Part shown: in pieces, positions 5,716-13,915 of the stretch | Layout of the letters: each line of letters begins with the position of its first letter | How positions within the stretch are numbered: the stretch's first letter is position 1 | Assembly (NCBI GenBank): GCA_024743015.1 | Contig: JANSXJ010000021.1 | Location: 1-18,500, forward strand | Reading direction: 5' to 3' | DNA from: Hyphomonas sp. | Lineage (GTDB): Bacteria > Pseudomonadota > Alphaproteobacteria > Caulobacterales > Hyphomonadaceae | DNA: 18,500 nucleotides | The notes under the pieces: generated by a model | Told to the model about the DNA's origin: nothing | The model's input: the letters and a program-made list of their open reading frames with translations, nothing else | Database searches by the model: none | Made by a program: the position numbers and the translations under genes

Positions 5716-8118
5716 ATGAGCAATCGCTCGTTTTTCGTGAAGAACCTATTCAGTGGGGCGGCGATTGTCGCTCTTTCTGCGACCGCGCTGAGTGCCGTCG
5801 CGCAAGACGATGCAGATGCTTCAGCAGACGAGGCAGATCAGCGTCGTCGGATGGGCACGATTACCGTGACTGCGACTAAGGTTGAAGAAAGCGTCCAGGA
5901 CGTATCGGCCTCGATCACCGCACTAGACGGCGAGTCGCTTGATATGGCGGGCATCGTCGATCCAACGCGCCTCGGTCTTGTGGTGCCAGGGATGACAGTA
6001 GGATATTCCGGCGGTGAGGCGCGGATCGCGATGCGTGGCGCTCGCACGAACAATGTGGGGCCCGAAGCGGCGCAAGTTGTTGGTATTTTTAATGATGGCG
6101 CATACGTCGCCACCACGACCCAGGTAATGGCAAGCTATCTTGACCTTAATCGGGTAGAGGTTTTGAGGGGCCCGCAGGGAACCCTTTATGGACGCAATAC
6201 ATTTGCTGGAACCATCAACCTGATTTCAAACGAGCCAGATTTTGAGGAATTTGGTGGTAATATTCAGGGTACGCTGGGCGACTACAATCGCACCCGCGTG
6301 ACGGGCGTTCTGAATGTTCCTGTCAGTGATACTTTCGCATTGCGCTTCGCGGGCCTGGGTGAGCAGCACGATGGATACATCGTGAACTCATACATTGATG
6401 GCCCTCGCGACGATCTGCGGGACGAGGACGTTCAAATCTTCCGCGCGACAGCTCGCTGGCAACCGACAAACAATCTCGATGCCACCTTGCGCTATACGAC
6501 ATCGGAACGCGACACCAACGGTGACGCTATCTGGGGCTATGCTCAAATCGGTTGCTACCGAAACAATCTCGATCCATCGACATCAACAGGACTGTCCTCA
6601 ATGGCGACCTACGTCTCCGGTCACTGTTACCAGCCGGGGCCAGACGCGTCAGGGCGCACGGCACCAGGTGGCGAGGCGACTCAGCAGGATGCCGGGCCGT
6701 GGGATATCGCGCGAAACACGCCATCTCGCAATGCCAATGAAACTGACTCTTGGAACCTTCAGGTCGAATACGACCTCGGATGGGCGACGATGGATTTTAT
6801 TGGTTCGTTCGATACGTTCGAGGGTATTCAATATTATGACGTCGACTATTCTGACGGCGATTTCGATGGTCTGGATGATCTGAACAACTTCTTCGCTGGA
6901 TACGATACGAGCCAAGATACACAGTCCTATGAGCTGCGTTTGACGTCGAACCCCGATGCCAATTCTCCACTGGAGTGGTTGATCGGCGCCTTCTACTACA
7001 AGTCGGAAGCGGACTGGCAGTTCGGGTTCCTGAGCAATGGTCAATTCTTGCGCTACAACACAGCCACGAGTGATACATTTGACAGTGAGTCTACCGCTTT
7101 CTTTGGTAACCTGACCTACTCCGTCAACGATCAGTTCCGTCTCATTGGTGGTCTGCGTGTTAACGATGACCAAACTACGCTTATAGGCGGTGCTGAAGGC
7201 GGATCTTCGGACGAAACGCTGTGGAAGGCAGGACTAGAGTATGATTTCGGTGACGACGAAATGTTCTACGCTACCGCATCAACGGGATACAGAATTGGAG
7301 GCGTGAACGGATCAGCGCTGGTCGCCGCAGGAGCGCCGCCATCATATGGTCCGGAAAAGGTTACCGCTTATGAAGCAGGCATAAAGAGCACTCTGCTTGA
7401 TGGCACACTGACCCTCAATGCGGCGCTGTTTCACAACAAGTACGAAGACATGCATGCGCAGTCTTTCGTAACAGCCTGTATTGATCCAAACGATCCACTG
7501 ACCTGCATCGCCTCAGAATTCACCGAGAACGGCGGCGAAATCGATGCAACGGGACTTGAGCTCGAATTCAACTGGTTGCCCGGTGATGCCTGGTTCTTCA
7601 ACGGCACCGCTTCATTCCTCGACTCAGAGTTCGGCGAATACAATGTTGGCCGCGTGAGCGGACTTGGTAATCTCGGCGGCCGTCAGGATGTCACCATGAC
7701 GACCGGTGAAATTGTTGCTGCCGGAGGCGTTCCATCCTTGTCGCTGGCAGGCTGGACTCCAGCATTGAACCCGGAATTTACGGCCTCGCTTCAGGCCGGA
7801 TATGTCTTCGATCTCGGCGGCGGGAACTACCTGACACCAATGCTGCAGACATCCTACTCTGGCGAATACTGGACGTTCGATTTCAACGTTCCGGGATCCG
7901 AGCAGGACGCCTACACAAAGACGGACCTACGTCTGACTTGGCGGAATGAGGAGCATGGTTTCGAGCTCGAAGGTTTTGTTGAAAACCTCGAAGATGAAGC
8001 CGTCATCACGCGCTCGGTTATCTTCACACCGAGCCAGGCCGATGTGCCAACCGCATCAATCCAGGCGAACTATGCGGATCCGCAGATTTGGGGTGTGCGT
8101 CTCGGCGTGGACTTCTAA
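5716..8118 (+). CDS. TonB-dependent outer-membrane receptor 2
   Basis: This is an 800-residue TonB-dependent receptor. The signal peptide (1-29) ends in SAVA, with cleavage before Q30. A TonB-box-like segment (MGTITVTATK, 46-55) is followed by a plug domain (about 58-175) with VEVLRGPQGTLYGRNTFAG and INLISNEP. The barrel ends in WGVRLGVDF with a terminal Phe. Features not seen in receptor 1 are two cysteine pairs in likely surface loops (Cys280/Cys304 and Cys588/Cys597), which could form loop disulfides, and an acidic segment DVDYSDGDFDGLDD (375-388) that resembles a calcium-binding loop. The ligand is unknown. Being paralogous to receptor 1 and preceded by the same pair of operator-like sites, it probably serves the same nutrient or a related form of it. 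A terminator follows 65 bp after the stop. Confidence 0.93.
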   Translation: MSNRSFFVKNLFSGAAIVALSATALSAVAQDDADASADEADQRRRMGTITVTATKVEESVQDVSASITALDGESLDMAGIVDPTRLGLVVPGMTVGYSGGEARIAMRGARTNNVGPEAAQVVGIFNDGAYVATTTQVMASYLDLNRVEVLRGPQGTLYGRNTFAGTINLISNEPDFEEFGGNIQGTLGDYNRTRVTGVLNVPVSDTFALRFAGLGEQHDGYIVNSYIDGPRDDLRDEDVQIFRATARWQPTNNLDATLRYTTSERDTNGDAIWGYAQIGCYRNNLDPSTSTGLSSMATYVSGHCYQPGPDASGRTAPGGEATQQDAGPWDIARNTPSRNANETDSWNLQVEYDLGWATMDFIGSFDTFEGIQYYDVDYSDGDFDGLDDLNNFFAGYDTSQDTQSYELRLTSNPDANSPLEWLIGAFYYKSEADWQFGFLSNGQFLRYNTATSDTFDSESTAFFGNLTYSVNDQFRLIGGLRVNDDQTTLIGGAEGGSSDETLWKAGLEYDFGDDEMFYATASTGYRIGGVNGSALVAAGAPPSYGPEKVTAYEAGIKSTLLDGTLTLNAALFHNKYEDMHAQSFVTACIDPNDPLTCIASEFTENGGEIDATGLELEFNWLPGDAWFFNGTASFLDSEFGEYNVGRVSGLGNLGGRQDVTMTTGEIVAAGGVPSLSLAGWTPALNPEFTASLQAGYVFDLGGGNYLTPMLQTSYSGEYWTFDFNVPGSEQDAYTKTDLRLTWRNEEHGFELEGFVENLEDEAVITRSVIFTPSQADVPTASIQANYADPQIWGVRLGVDF

Positions 8119-8183
8119 TCCTCCTGGCATTTGCGCGTTTCGGTTTTCCTCCGAAGCTATTGGACGCGCGAGTGTCGTATGAG

Positions 8184-8215
8184 GGGAGGCCTGTTCCAGG
8201 CCTCCCTTTTTTCTT
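8184..8215 (+). terminator. Strong Rho-independent terminator after receptor 2
   Basis: A perfect 10-bp stem, GGGAGGCCTG / CAGGCCTCCC (8184-8193 with 8197-8206), has a 3-nt TTC loop and is followed by TTTTTTCTT. It separates receptor 2 from the hydrolase gene, which therefore needs its own promoter or read-through. Confidence 0.9.
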
Positions 8216-8249
8216 ATCGTGAGCATAGGCAGGCAGGCGGAATAGCGAG

Positions 8250-9746
8250 ATGATCTTCAGCGAACGAACTCTCAGCCCTCTGATCGGCGCAGTTGCATTG
8301 ATGACCACCGCCTGCGCGGGCGCCGTTCCATCAGCAGAAAGCGCGCAATCGCAACTCGTGCTCGCCGGCAGCCAATTAGACCGGCTCTCAGATATCTCCG
8401 TCGATGCACTACGCAACCGGCAGTATGGTGAGGGCGAGCTTACGGTTGTCGCGCCGATCGATCGAACCTGTACGAGCCAAGAGGCTTCAGGCGAACGGCC
8501 GCGCAAAGCGACGCGGCTGATGGCGGGATATCGATCTGAAGGACAATCGCTCTACGCTAGAATTGACATTCCATTTGGACCACCGCCGCCGCAAGGCTAT
8601 CCGGTCATGGTGTTTGCGCATGGCTGGGTTGGGGCTGAAAACGCCCGCGATTGGCATTTCGGATGTACGCTGGAATCCAGTTATGGTGACATCTATGGCA
8701 ATGTGATCAATGCCTGGGCCGAGGCAGGCTATGTGGTTCTCGTGCCCGGGTATCGCGGTCATGGCACGGTCGGCGGCGTCCCCGCAGAGGGGCACGCGGA
8801 TATGCTGGCCTGGGACAATGGCGCCTATTTGATGCCGAGCTTCTATGCGGTTGATGTGTTGAATCTGATCGCGATCAGCCAATCGGCTGATGGGATTAAC
8901 GTGCTGGATGAGAATAGTGCGCCGCGAACAATTCAGCTCGATCCGTCGCGTTACTTCATAAATGGGCACTCTCAGGGAGGCGACGTGACACTGACGGTTC
9001 TGGCCGCGACGGGTGAGGGGGCTACGTCAGAGATTGAGTTTGCTGGTGGATCGATCTGGGCCGGCAACATTGCGGACCGATTTGAGCAGTTGGCGACGTT
9101 TGAGGCCATGAGCACGAGCCCAGAAGCATTTCTCTCAGGAGATGGAACATGGACGGGAACTGCGATCGGGGCAGATGGCTCTGAGAATCCGAACTTCATT
9201 TTTGGCTTTCCGCCTGATTGGATTGGGTCGCCGCATCCAGATGATTGGACCTGGCAGACAGAAACGTATTCGCGTCCGCGCGTCGAAGAGGCGCTGCGTG
9301 CTAAGGCCACCGACATGTACGAGACTTTGAATGCGCAGGTGGGTGAATTCAGGGACCTGTCCTGGGAGTTGGAAACGACCGACGCCGGCCGAGCTTTCGT
9401 TTCGCATGATCCTCGCCTGATCGAAACCATGAGCCGGATTGGCGGGGCTTATGCTGCAGAGTTTCTAACTGAACCGCTCAACCTGCATTTCTCCGACCGC
9501 GACTATTATTCACTGCCGGCGTGGAATTTTGATCTTTGTGAGCGTGCAAATGCGGATGGCGGCGCGTGTAAAACATTCGAATATGTCGGCAACACCCATA
9601 GCCTGAGTGTGAACGAACAGAACTGGTTCTCGCCGCCCGGATCACAGGCGGGGCATGCTGCGTTCATCAATCATGATTTGTGCCGATTCAATGCGCGGGC
9701 TCAGGGCGAAGAAGCCGTTCATTGCAATGTACAGGATAATCGCTAA
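8250..9746 (+). CDS. Exported alpha/beta-hydrolase (probable esterase or lipase)
   Basis: This 498-residue protein has an N-terminal hydrophobic stretch (LIGAVALMTTACAGA, 11-25) that is a signal peptide. MTTAC (18-22) resembles a weak lipobox, so Cys22 could be lipidated. The alpha/beta-hydrolase fold is shown by the oxyanion HGW (124-126) on the strand VMVFA, and by the nucleophile elbow GHSQGG with Ser241 (239-244). Likely acid and base residues are Asp416 or Asp418 (HFSDRDYY) and His450 (GNTHS). Six further cysteines (74, 139, 430, 440, 478, 492) fit a protein folded outside the cytoplasm. It probably cleaves ester groups from the nutrient taken up by the neighbouring receptors. It sits between receptor 2 and the symporter, yet has a terminator before it and no operator-like site. 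GGCGG 9 nt before the ATG is a modest ribosome binding site. A precise substrate cannot be assigned. Confidence 0.82.
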   Translation: MIFSERTLSPLIGAVALMTTACAGAVPSAESAQSQLVLAGSQLDRLSDISVDALRNRQYGEGELTVVAPIDRTCTSQEASGERPRKATRLMAGYRSEGQSLYARIDIPFGPPPPQGYPVMVFAHGWVGAENARDWHFGCTLESSYGDIYGNVINAWAEAGYVVLVPGYRGHGTVGGVPAEGHADMLAWDNGAYLMPSFYAVDVLNLIAISQSADGINVLDENSAPRTIQLDPSRYFINGHSQGGDVTLTVLAATGEGATSEIEFAGGSIWAGNIADRFEQLATFEAMSTSPEAFLSGDGTWTGTAIGADGSENPNFIFGFPPDWIGSPHPDDWTWQTETYSRPRVEEALRAKATDMYETLNAQVGEFRDLSWELETTDAGRAFVSHDPRLIETMSRIGGAYAAEFLTEPLNLHFSDRDYYSLPAWNFDLCERANADGGACKTFEYVGNTHSLSVNEQNWFSPPGSQAGHAAFINHDLCRFNARAQGEEAVHCNVQDNR

Positions 9747-9753
9747 GACTGAT

Positions 9754-9768
9754 TTGCATTCGAAGTCA
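9754..9768. promoter_or_regulatory. Putative LacI-family operator, site 5 (symporter)
   Basis: TTGCATTCGAAGTCA is identical to sites 2 and 4. It lies in the 81-bp gap between the hydrolase stop and the symporter start, about 66 bp before the ATG. Only one copy is present here. Confidence 0.8.
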
Positions 9769-9811
9769 TAAGCCTCAATCAGAAGGCAGGCTTCATCGAA
9801 ACTATCGGGTT

Positions 9812-9817
9812 GGGAGG
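9812..9817 (+). promoter_or_regulatory. Shine-Dalgarno GGGAGG deciding the symporter start
   Basis: GGGAGG lies 10 nt before the ATG at 9828. A TTG at 9810 opens the frame earlier, but it overlaps this ribosome binding site and has none of its own, so the ATG is preferred. Confidence 0.65.
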
Positions 9818-9827
9818 CCTGACGATC

Positions 9828-11456
9828 ATGGAATTTGGCGCGCTAAATTGGGCGATCGTCGCGGCGTACTTAGTCGGCAATCTGTTGCTCGGCTATGCGA
9901 TGAGTCGAAAGGTGAAAACCGCGGCTGATTACCAAATAGGCGACCGCTCTGCACCATGGTGGGCCATCGGGATTTCAGTCGTGGCGACCTATGTCAGCGC
10001 GCTATCCTTCCTTGGTGGACCCGCTTGGGCCTATGGAGACGGCATGGCGGCGCTGGCCATTCATATTAACTATCCATTGGTCATATTTGTTGTTGTCGTT
10101 CTGTTTCTGCCATTCTTCTACAATAGCGGTGTGGCCTCCATCTATGAGTACCTGGAGCAGCGATTTGGTCTGGTCTCGCGAACGGTCATGTCGGCGATTT
10201 TCCTGCTGACGCAAACCGTAACGACGGCTTCTATCCTGACCGCAACTGCAGTCGTGATTACCTTCGCCACCGGGATCGATGTGCATGTGGCGATCATCGG
10301 GATGACGCTCGTGGTGCTGGTTTATACCATGCTTGGAGGAATGAACGCGGTAATCTGGACCGACGTGTTGCAGGGCGTCATCCTGTTTGTTGGCGCCGGA
10401 ATGGTTCTATGGGGGCTGCTGGGAGAAGTGAGCCCGCTTTCAGGCGCGCTCGATACGCTCGCTGAGAATGGCAAGCTGAATCCAATCCGCACAGATCTGG
10501 ACTTCTCGGTTGCTCCTACGGTCTGGGCTGGCGTGCTCGCCATGACCTTGTTCCACATCACGGTCTACGGAACCAATCAGATGATGGTACAACGTGCCCT
10601 GGCCGCCAAGACACTCGGTGATGCCAAGAAATCGTACCTGATGATGGGGTTTGCCGCATTTTTTATCTATTTCCTCTTTTTCTTCATTGGAGCGCTGCTC
10701 TACGTCCACTTCAAGGGTGAACCGTTCGAGCAGCCGAACGAAATTATCCTGGTTTTTGCGCAATCCCTCGCCATCCCGGGACTGATGGGGATCCTCGCGG
10801 CTGCGGTGCTATCTGCGTCCATGTCGAGCCTGTCCTCTGCTCTCAACTCCCTCGCGACAATCTCTGTTACAGACTTCTACCAACGCTTTTTCAAGGCCGA
10901 AGCCAGCCAGGCGCATTTCCTCTCAGCATCGCGCTTCTTCACGATTGTTTGGGCCGCAATGGCCATTCCGATCGCTTTTGCCTTCATCAATAGTGGTGGC
11001 TCTATCCTTGAACGACTGAGCCAGGTGGCGTCTTACTTCGTCGGTGCAAAACTTGCTATGTTCGGGCTCGGCTTTCTTTCCAAACATACGACAGAGCGCG
11101 GCTTGCTGGTTGGGGTGATTGCAGGCTTTGTGGGGCTCTATGCAATCGTCGCCGGCGTGCCGATGCTTGGAATGGAGCCTGCGAATGTTGCCTGGCCCTG
11201 GTATGTGGTGATTGGAGGGGGTATCAATATCATCGTATCCTGGGGCGCCAGCGTACTGTTGGATGGCTTCCAGAGCGACTGGCACCCGCAGACTGTGGTC
11301 GGTCAGATTCGCCGGTTCCGAGATGCCAATTTACCTGAGAAGCAGAACGGGTGGTATCTCGTGCCGGGCAGGGTCGATACGATCACATGGTACTTGCTGG
11401 GTTTCTTTTTACTGATCATAGCGTTCTTGACTTGGTTCGGCACGCTTGGTGGCTGA
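9828..11456 (+). CDS. Sodium:solute symporter (SSS/SLC5 family)
   Basis: This is a 542-residue integral inner-membrane protein with about 13 hydrophobic segments, the usual size of the family. It would import an organic solute with Na+. Family marks are the second-helix segment PWWAIGISVVATYVSALSFL (43-62), the signature GGMNAVIWTDVLQG (170-183), and SMSSLSSALNSLATISVTDFY (331-351), whose Ser/Thr residues correspond to the sodium-site helix of SLC5 proteins. The substrate is not readable. Its position after the receptors and hydrolase, and before the cytoplasmic enzymes, suggests it moves the processed nutrient from periplasm to cytoplasm. One operator-like site precedes it. The next gene begins 87 bp downstream with its own operator, so the two may form one transcript with an internal promoter. 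Confidence 0.92.
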   Translation: MEFGALNWAIVAAYLVGNLLLGYAMSRKVKTAADYQIGDRSAPWWAIGISVVATYVSALSFLGGPAWAYGDGMAALAIHINYPLVIFVVVVLFLPFFYNSGVASIYEYLEQRFGLVSRTVMSAIFLLTQTVTTASILTATAVVITFATGIDVHVAIIGMTLVVLVYTMLGGMNAVIWTDVLQGVILFVGAGMVLWGLLGEVSPLSGALDTLAENGKLNPIRTDLDFSVAPTVWAGVLAMTLFHITVYGTNQMMVQRALAAKTLGDAKKSYLMMGFAAFFIYFLFFFIGALLYVHFKGEPFEQPNEIILVFAQSLAIPGLMGILAAAVLSASMSSLSSALNSLATISVTDFYQRFFKAEASQAHFLSASRFFTIVWAAMAIPIAFAFINSGGSILERLSQVASYFVGAKLAMFGLGFLSKHTTERGLLVGVIAGFVGLYAIVAGVPMLGMEPANVAWPWYVVIGGGINIIVSWGASVLLDGFQSDWHPQTVVGQIRRFRDANLPEKQNGWYLVPGRVDTITWYLLGFFLLIIAFLTWFGTLGG

Positions 11457-11490
11457 GCTCATCAGTAATACGAGGCCGGAAAAATTTAAA

Positions 11491-11506
11491 TTGCATTCGA
11501 ATGCAA
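11491..11506. promoter_or_regulatory. Putative LacI-family operator, site 6 (HisD-like / lacI-type genes)
   Basis: TTGCATTCGAATGCAA is a perfect 16-bp palindrome made of two TGCATTCG half-sites and is the most symmetrical site in the window. It lies about 45 bp before the HisD-like ATG. Because the LacI-type gene overlaps that gene, this site would give autoregulation. Confidence 0.85.
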
Positions 11507-11532
11507 AACTGCTAAGAGCCTTCCGGTAAGAC

Positions 11533-11537
11533 GGAGG
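11533..11537 (+). promoter_or_regulatory. Shine-Dalgarno GGAGG deciding the HisD-like start
   Basis: GGAGG is 6 nt before the ATG at 11544. A TTG at 11538 directly abuts the GGAGG and is too close to be used. The chosen start gives MAKWLKEG, a beginning usual for this HisD-like subgroup. Confidence 0.75.
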
Positions 11538-11543
11538 TTGAAC

Positions 11544-12842
11544 ATGGCAAAGTGGCTCAAAGAAGGGATTGATCCCGATATCAAGCAAAAGGCCGACGCG
11601 CAGGTGCGCAAGACGGTGGAAGACATTCTCGAAGACATTGATGCCCGCGGCGATGCCGCCGTGCGTGACTTGTCCGAGAAGTTCGACAAGTGGAGCCCCG
11701 AAAGCTACCGTCTGTCGCGCGAAGAAATCGATGCATGCTATGAAGAACTCGACGCGCAAGCGATCAGCGATATTCGATTCGCGCAGGAGCAGGTCAGAAA
11801 CTTCGCGCAAATTCAGCGGAACGCCCTTCAGGATGTCGAGGTTGAAACGCTCCCCGGCGTGATACTTGGCCATAAGAACGTGCCTGTGAATTCTGTAGGC
11901 TGCTACATTCCTGGTGGAAAATATCCATTGATCGCATCAGCGCATATGAGCGTTGTGACTGCCAAGGTGGCTGGCGTGCCGCGCATCATTGCGACGGCCC
12001 CCCCTTTTGAGGGGCGGCCACATCCTGCCATTGTTGTCGCCATGGATATGGCAGGCGCAGACGAGATATATTCCCTCGGCGGCGTTCAGGGTATCGGTGC
12101 CATGGCGATCGGAACTGAAACCATTGCCCCTGTTGATATGATTGTCGGGCCAGGAAACGCCTATGTCGCAGAAGCCAAGCGACAATTGTTCGGTCGGGTC
12201 GGGATTGACCTGTTTGCAGGACCCACCGAGACACTGATTATTGCCGATGAGACTGTGGATGAGGATTTCTGCGCTGCCGATTTGCTGGGACAAGCCGAGC
12301 ACGGGCCAACCTCGCCTGCGATATTACTCACCAACTCGGAAGACCTCGCCAAGCGAACCCTGGAGGCTGTTGAACGCCAGCTTGAATGGTTGCCAACCGC
12401 TGACGTCGCAGGCGAAGCGTGGCGTGAATATGGTCAGGTCATTGTGTGTGATAGTTATGAGGAGATGGTCGAGGTCGCCGACGAAATTGCCTCCGAACAC
12501 GTGCAGGTCATGACCAAGGATCCAGACTATTTCCTCGACAACATGACCAATTACGGAGCCTTGTTTCTGGGGCAGGAAACCAACGTCTCGTACGGCGATA
12601 AAGTCATCGGTACCAACCACACATTGCCGACGATGAAAGCTGCCCGCTATACAGGAGGGCTTTGGGTTGGTAAGTTTATCAAAACTTGCACATTCCAACG
12701 CGCGACCCGGGAAGCCTCTGTAATGGTTGGGGAATATTGTTCCCGTCTTTGCGCTTTAGAAGGATTTGCCGGTCATAAAGAACAGGCAGATATTCGAGTG
12801 AGGCGCTATGGCCAGCAACCCGCGGAAAAAGAATCCATCTGA
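11544..12842 (+). CDS. HisD-like zinc- and NAD-dependent dehydrogenase, HpsN-type
   Basis: This 432-residue protein has the size and fold of histidinol dehydrogenase. Aligned by eye with E. coli HisD, every key residue is present: zinc ligands Gln250 and His253 (LLGQAEHGP), Asp352 ([11 protein letters not shown]) and His411 (FAGHKE), and the catalytic pair Glu318-His319 (ASEHV). So it should carry out a two-step NAD oxidation of a primary alcohol to a carboxylate. However, the segment after TNHTLPT reads [17 protein letters not shown]. To my knowledge this is the pattern of non-histidine members such as HpsN, which oxidises 2,3-dihydroxypropane-1-sulfonate to sulfolactate. The catabolic neighbours and the absence of any histidine-biosynthesis gene also argue against a role in histidine synthesis. 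The actual substrate is open. The lacI-type gene starts 35 bp before its stop. Confidence 0.85.
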   Translation: MAKWLKEGIDPDIKQKADAQVRKTVEDILEDIDARGDAAVRDLSEKFDKWSPESYRLSREEIDACYEELDAQAISDIRFAQEQVRNFAQIQRNALQDVEVETLPGVILGHKNVPVNSVGCYIPGGKYPLIASAHMSVVTAKVAGVPRIIATAPPFEGRPHPAIVVAMDMAGADEIYSLGGVQGIGAMAIGTETIAPVDMIVGPGNAYVAEAKRQLFGRVGIDLFAGPTETLIIADETVDEDFCAADLLGQAEHGPTSPAILLTNSEDLAKRTLEAVERQLEWLPTADVAGEAWREYGQVIVCDSYEEMVEVADEIASEHVQVMTKDPDYFLDNMTNYGALFLGQETNVSYGDKVIGTNHTLPTMKAARYTGGLWVGKFIKTCTFQRATREASVMVGEYCSRLCALEGFAGHKEQADIRVRRYGQQPAEKESI

Positions 12843-13878
12843 AACAGACGATAATATTATCCCGCTGATCAAGGGTCGGCGCGCGACGTCCTACGATGTT
12901 GCGCGCCTGGCAGGCGTCTCGCAGTCAGCAGTCTCGCGCTGTTTCAAGCCAGGCTCGAGTATTTCGGGCAAGATGCGAGAGCGCGTGATGAAGGCTGCAA
13001 AGAAGCTGGAATACCAACCAAATGCCATCGCGCGCGGATTGATTACACAACGCTCAAATCTGGTCGCCGTGCTCGTTTCTGGCCGATTGAATCTTTATTA
13101 TCCCGAAGCGCTCTTCAAGATAACCGAGCAGCTGTCCTCCGCCGGCCTGCGGGCACTCTTGTTCACCGTCGACAGCGAGGAAGATGCGGAAACCGTTATC
13201 GAGCAGGCATGGCAATTCCAGGTTGATGGCGTGATTTCTGCCTCCCACATGTCCAGGGAGCAATACAAGATTCTCGAGAAGCGTCAGATTCCGGTCGTAT
13301 TTTTCAACCGCTACTTTGCCGATCATCCCAATACTGTTGTCTATTGCGACCCCGCCGAGCAAGTCAGCGACCTGGTCGAGCAGCTCTACGAGCTTGGTCA
13401 TCGTCGTGCGGCAATCATCAAAGGGCCTGAAAAAAATATGGTGAGCGTTGAGCGCACCAGGATTGTGACAGAGAGTCTGACCCGTACCGGCATCGAGATT
13501 GCGGCGAGCGTGCAAGGTGATTTTTCCTACGAAAGCGGTGCGGCAGGTTTTCAGCACTTACAAACACTGGATGGAGACGCACCCACAGCGGTCATCTGTA
13601 TCAATGATATGATGGCGATGGGGTGTATGGATGAGGCACGATTTGTATTGGGACTGAACGTCCCGGCGGATCTGTCTATCGTTGGTTTTGATGGTATCGG
13701 CATGGGCCAATTCTCCAGCTATGAATTGACAACGATCCGTCAACCTATCGGCAGAATGTCGGAAGCCGCAGTGAAAATGATTGCAGATCGTGTTGATCGG
13801 CCAGATCAATCACACGAGAAGCGCGTCTTTGAGGGGGCCGTAATTCCTGGTGGATCTATTGCTCGCGCACCCACATAA
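12808..13878 (+). CDS. LacI/GalR-family transcriptional regulator
   Basis: This is a 356-residue regulator. After a variable tail of about 27 residues comes the LacI-type helix-turn-helix ([20 protein letters not shown], 27-46). A hinge helix with [10 protein letters not shown] (69-78) follows, a feature LacI proteins use to wedge open a central CpG. Residues about 85-345 form a periplasmic-binding-protein-like effector domain, with INDMMAMG and the C-terminal TTIRQP segment typical of the family. It overlaps the HisD-like gene by 35 bp, so the two are expressed together. AGTGAGG lies just upstream of the ATG (4-nt gap). Seven CpG-centred palindromes in the window are its likely operators. 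It probably represses the cluster until a pathway sugar or intermediate binds, but activation cannot be excluded. The effector is not identifiable. Confidence 0.92.
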   Translation: MASNPRKKNPSETDDNIIPLIKGRRATSYDVARLAGVSQSAVSRCFKPGSSISGKMRERVMKAAKKLEYQPNAIARGLITQRSNLVAVLVSGRLNLYYPEALFKITEQLSSAGLRALLFTVDSEEDAETVIEQAWQFQVDGVISASHMSREQYKILEKRQIPVVFFNRYFADHPNTVVYCDPAEQVSDLVEQLYELGHRRAAIIKGPEKNMVSVERTRIVTESLTRTGIEIAASVQGDFSYESGAAGFQHLQTLDGDAPTAVICINDMMAMGCMDEARFVLGLNVPADLSIVGFDGIGMGQFSSYELTTIRQPIGRMSEAAVKMIADRVDRPDQSHEKRVFEGAVIPGGSIARAPT

Positions 13879-13881
13879 GCG

Positions 13882-13899
13882 TATGACTTCGAATGCATA
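13882..13899. promoter_or_regulatory. Putative LacI-family operator, site 7 (MetE-like / aldolase operon)
   Basis: The core TGACTTCGAATGCA (13884-13897) is the reverse complement of the consensus TGCATTCGAAGTCA, extended by matching TA/TA flanks. Its centre is only 25 bp before the MetE-like ATG, closer than the other sites. That fits a repressor covering the transcription start. Confidence 0.8.
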
Positions 13900-13915
13900 T
13901 TCGGAGTGACGCGCG

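Noticed and set aside
9573..9586. ACATTCGAATATGT inside the hydrolase gene resembles the operator.
   Set aside because: Only the CATTCGAAT core is shared and the outer bases differ. It encodes Thr-Phe-Glu-Tyr in a coding frame about 180 bp from site 5, so a chance match is likely, though an auxiliary site is not excluded.
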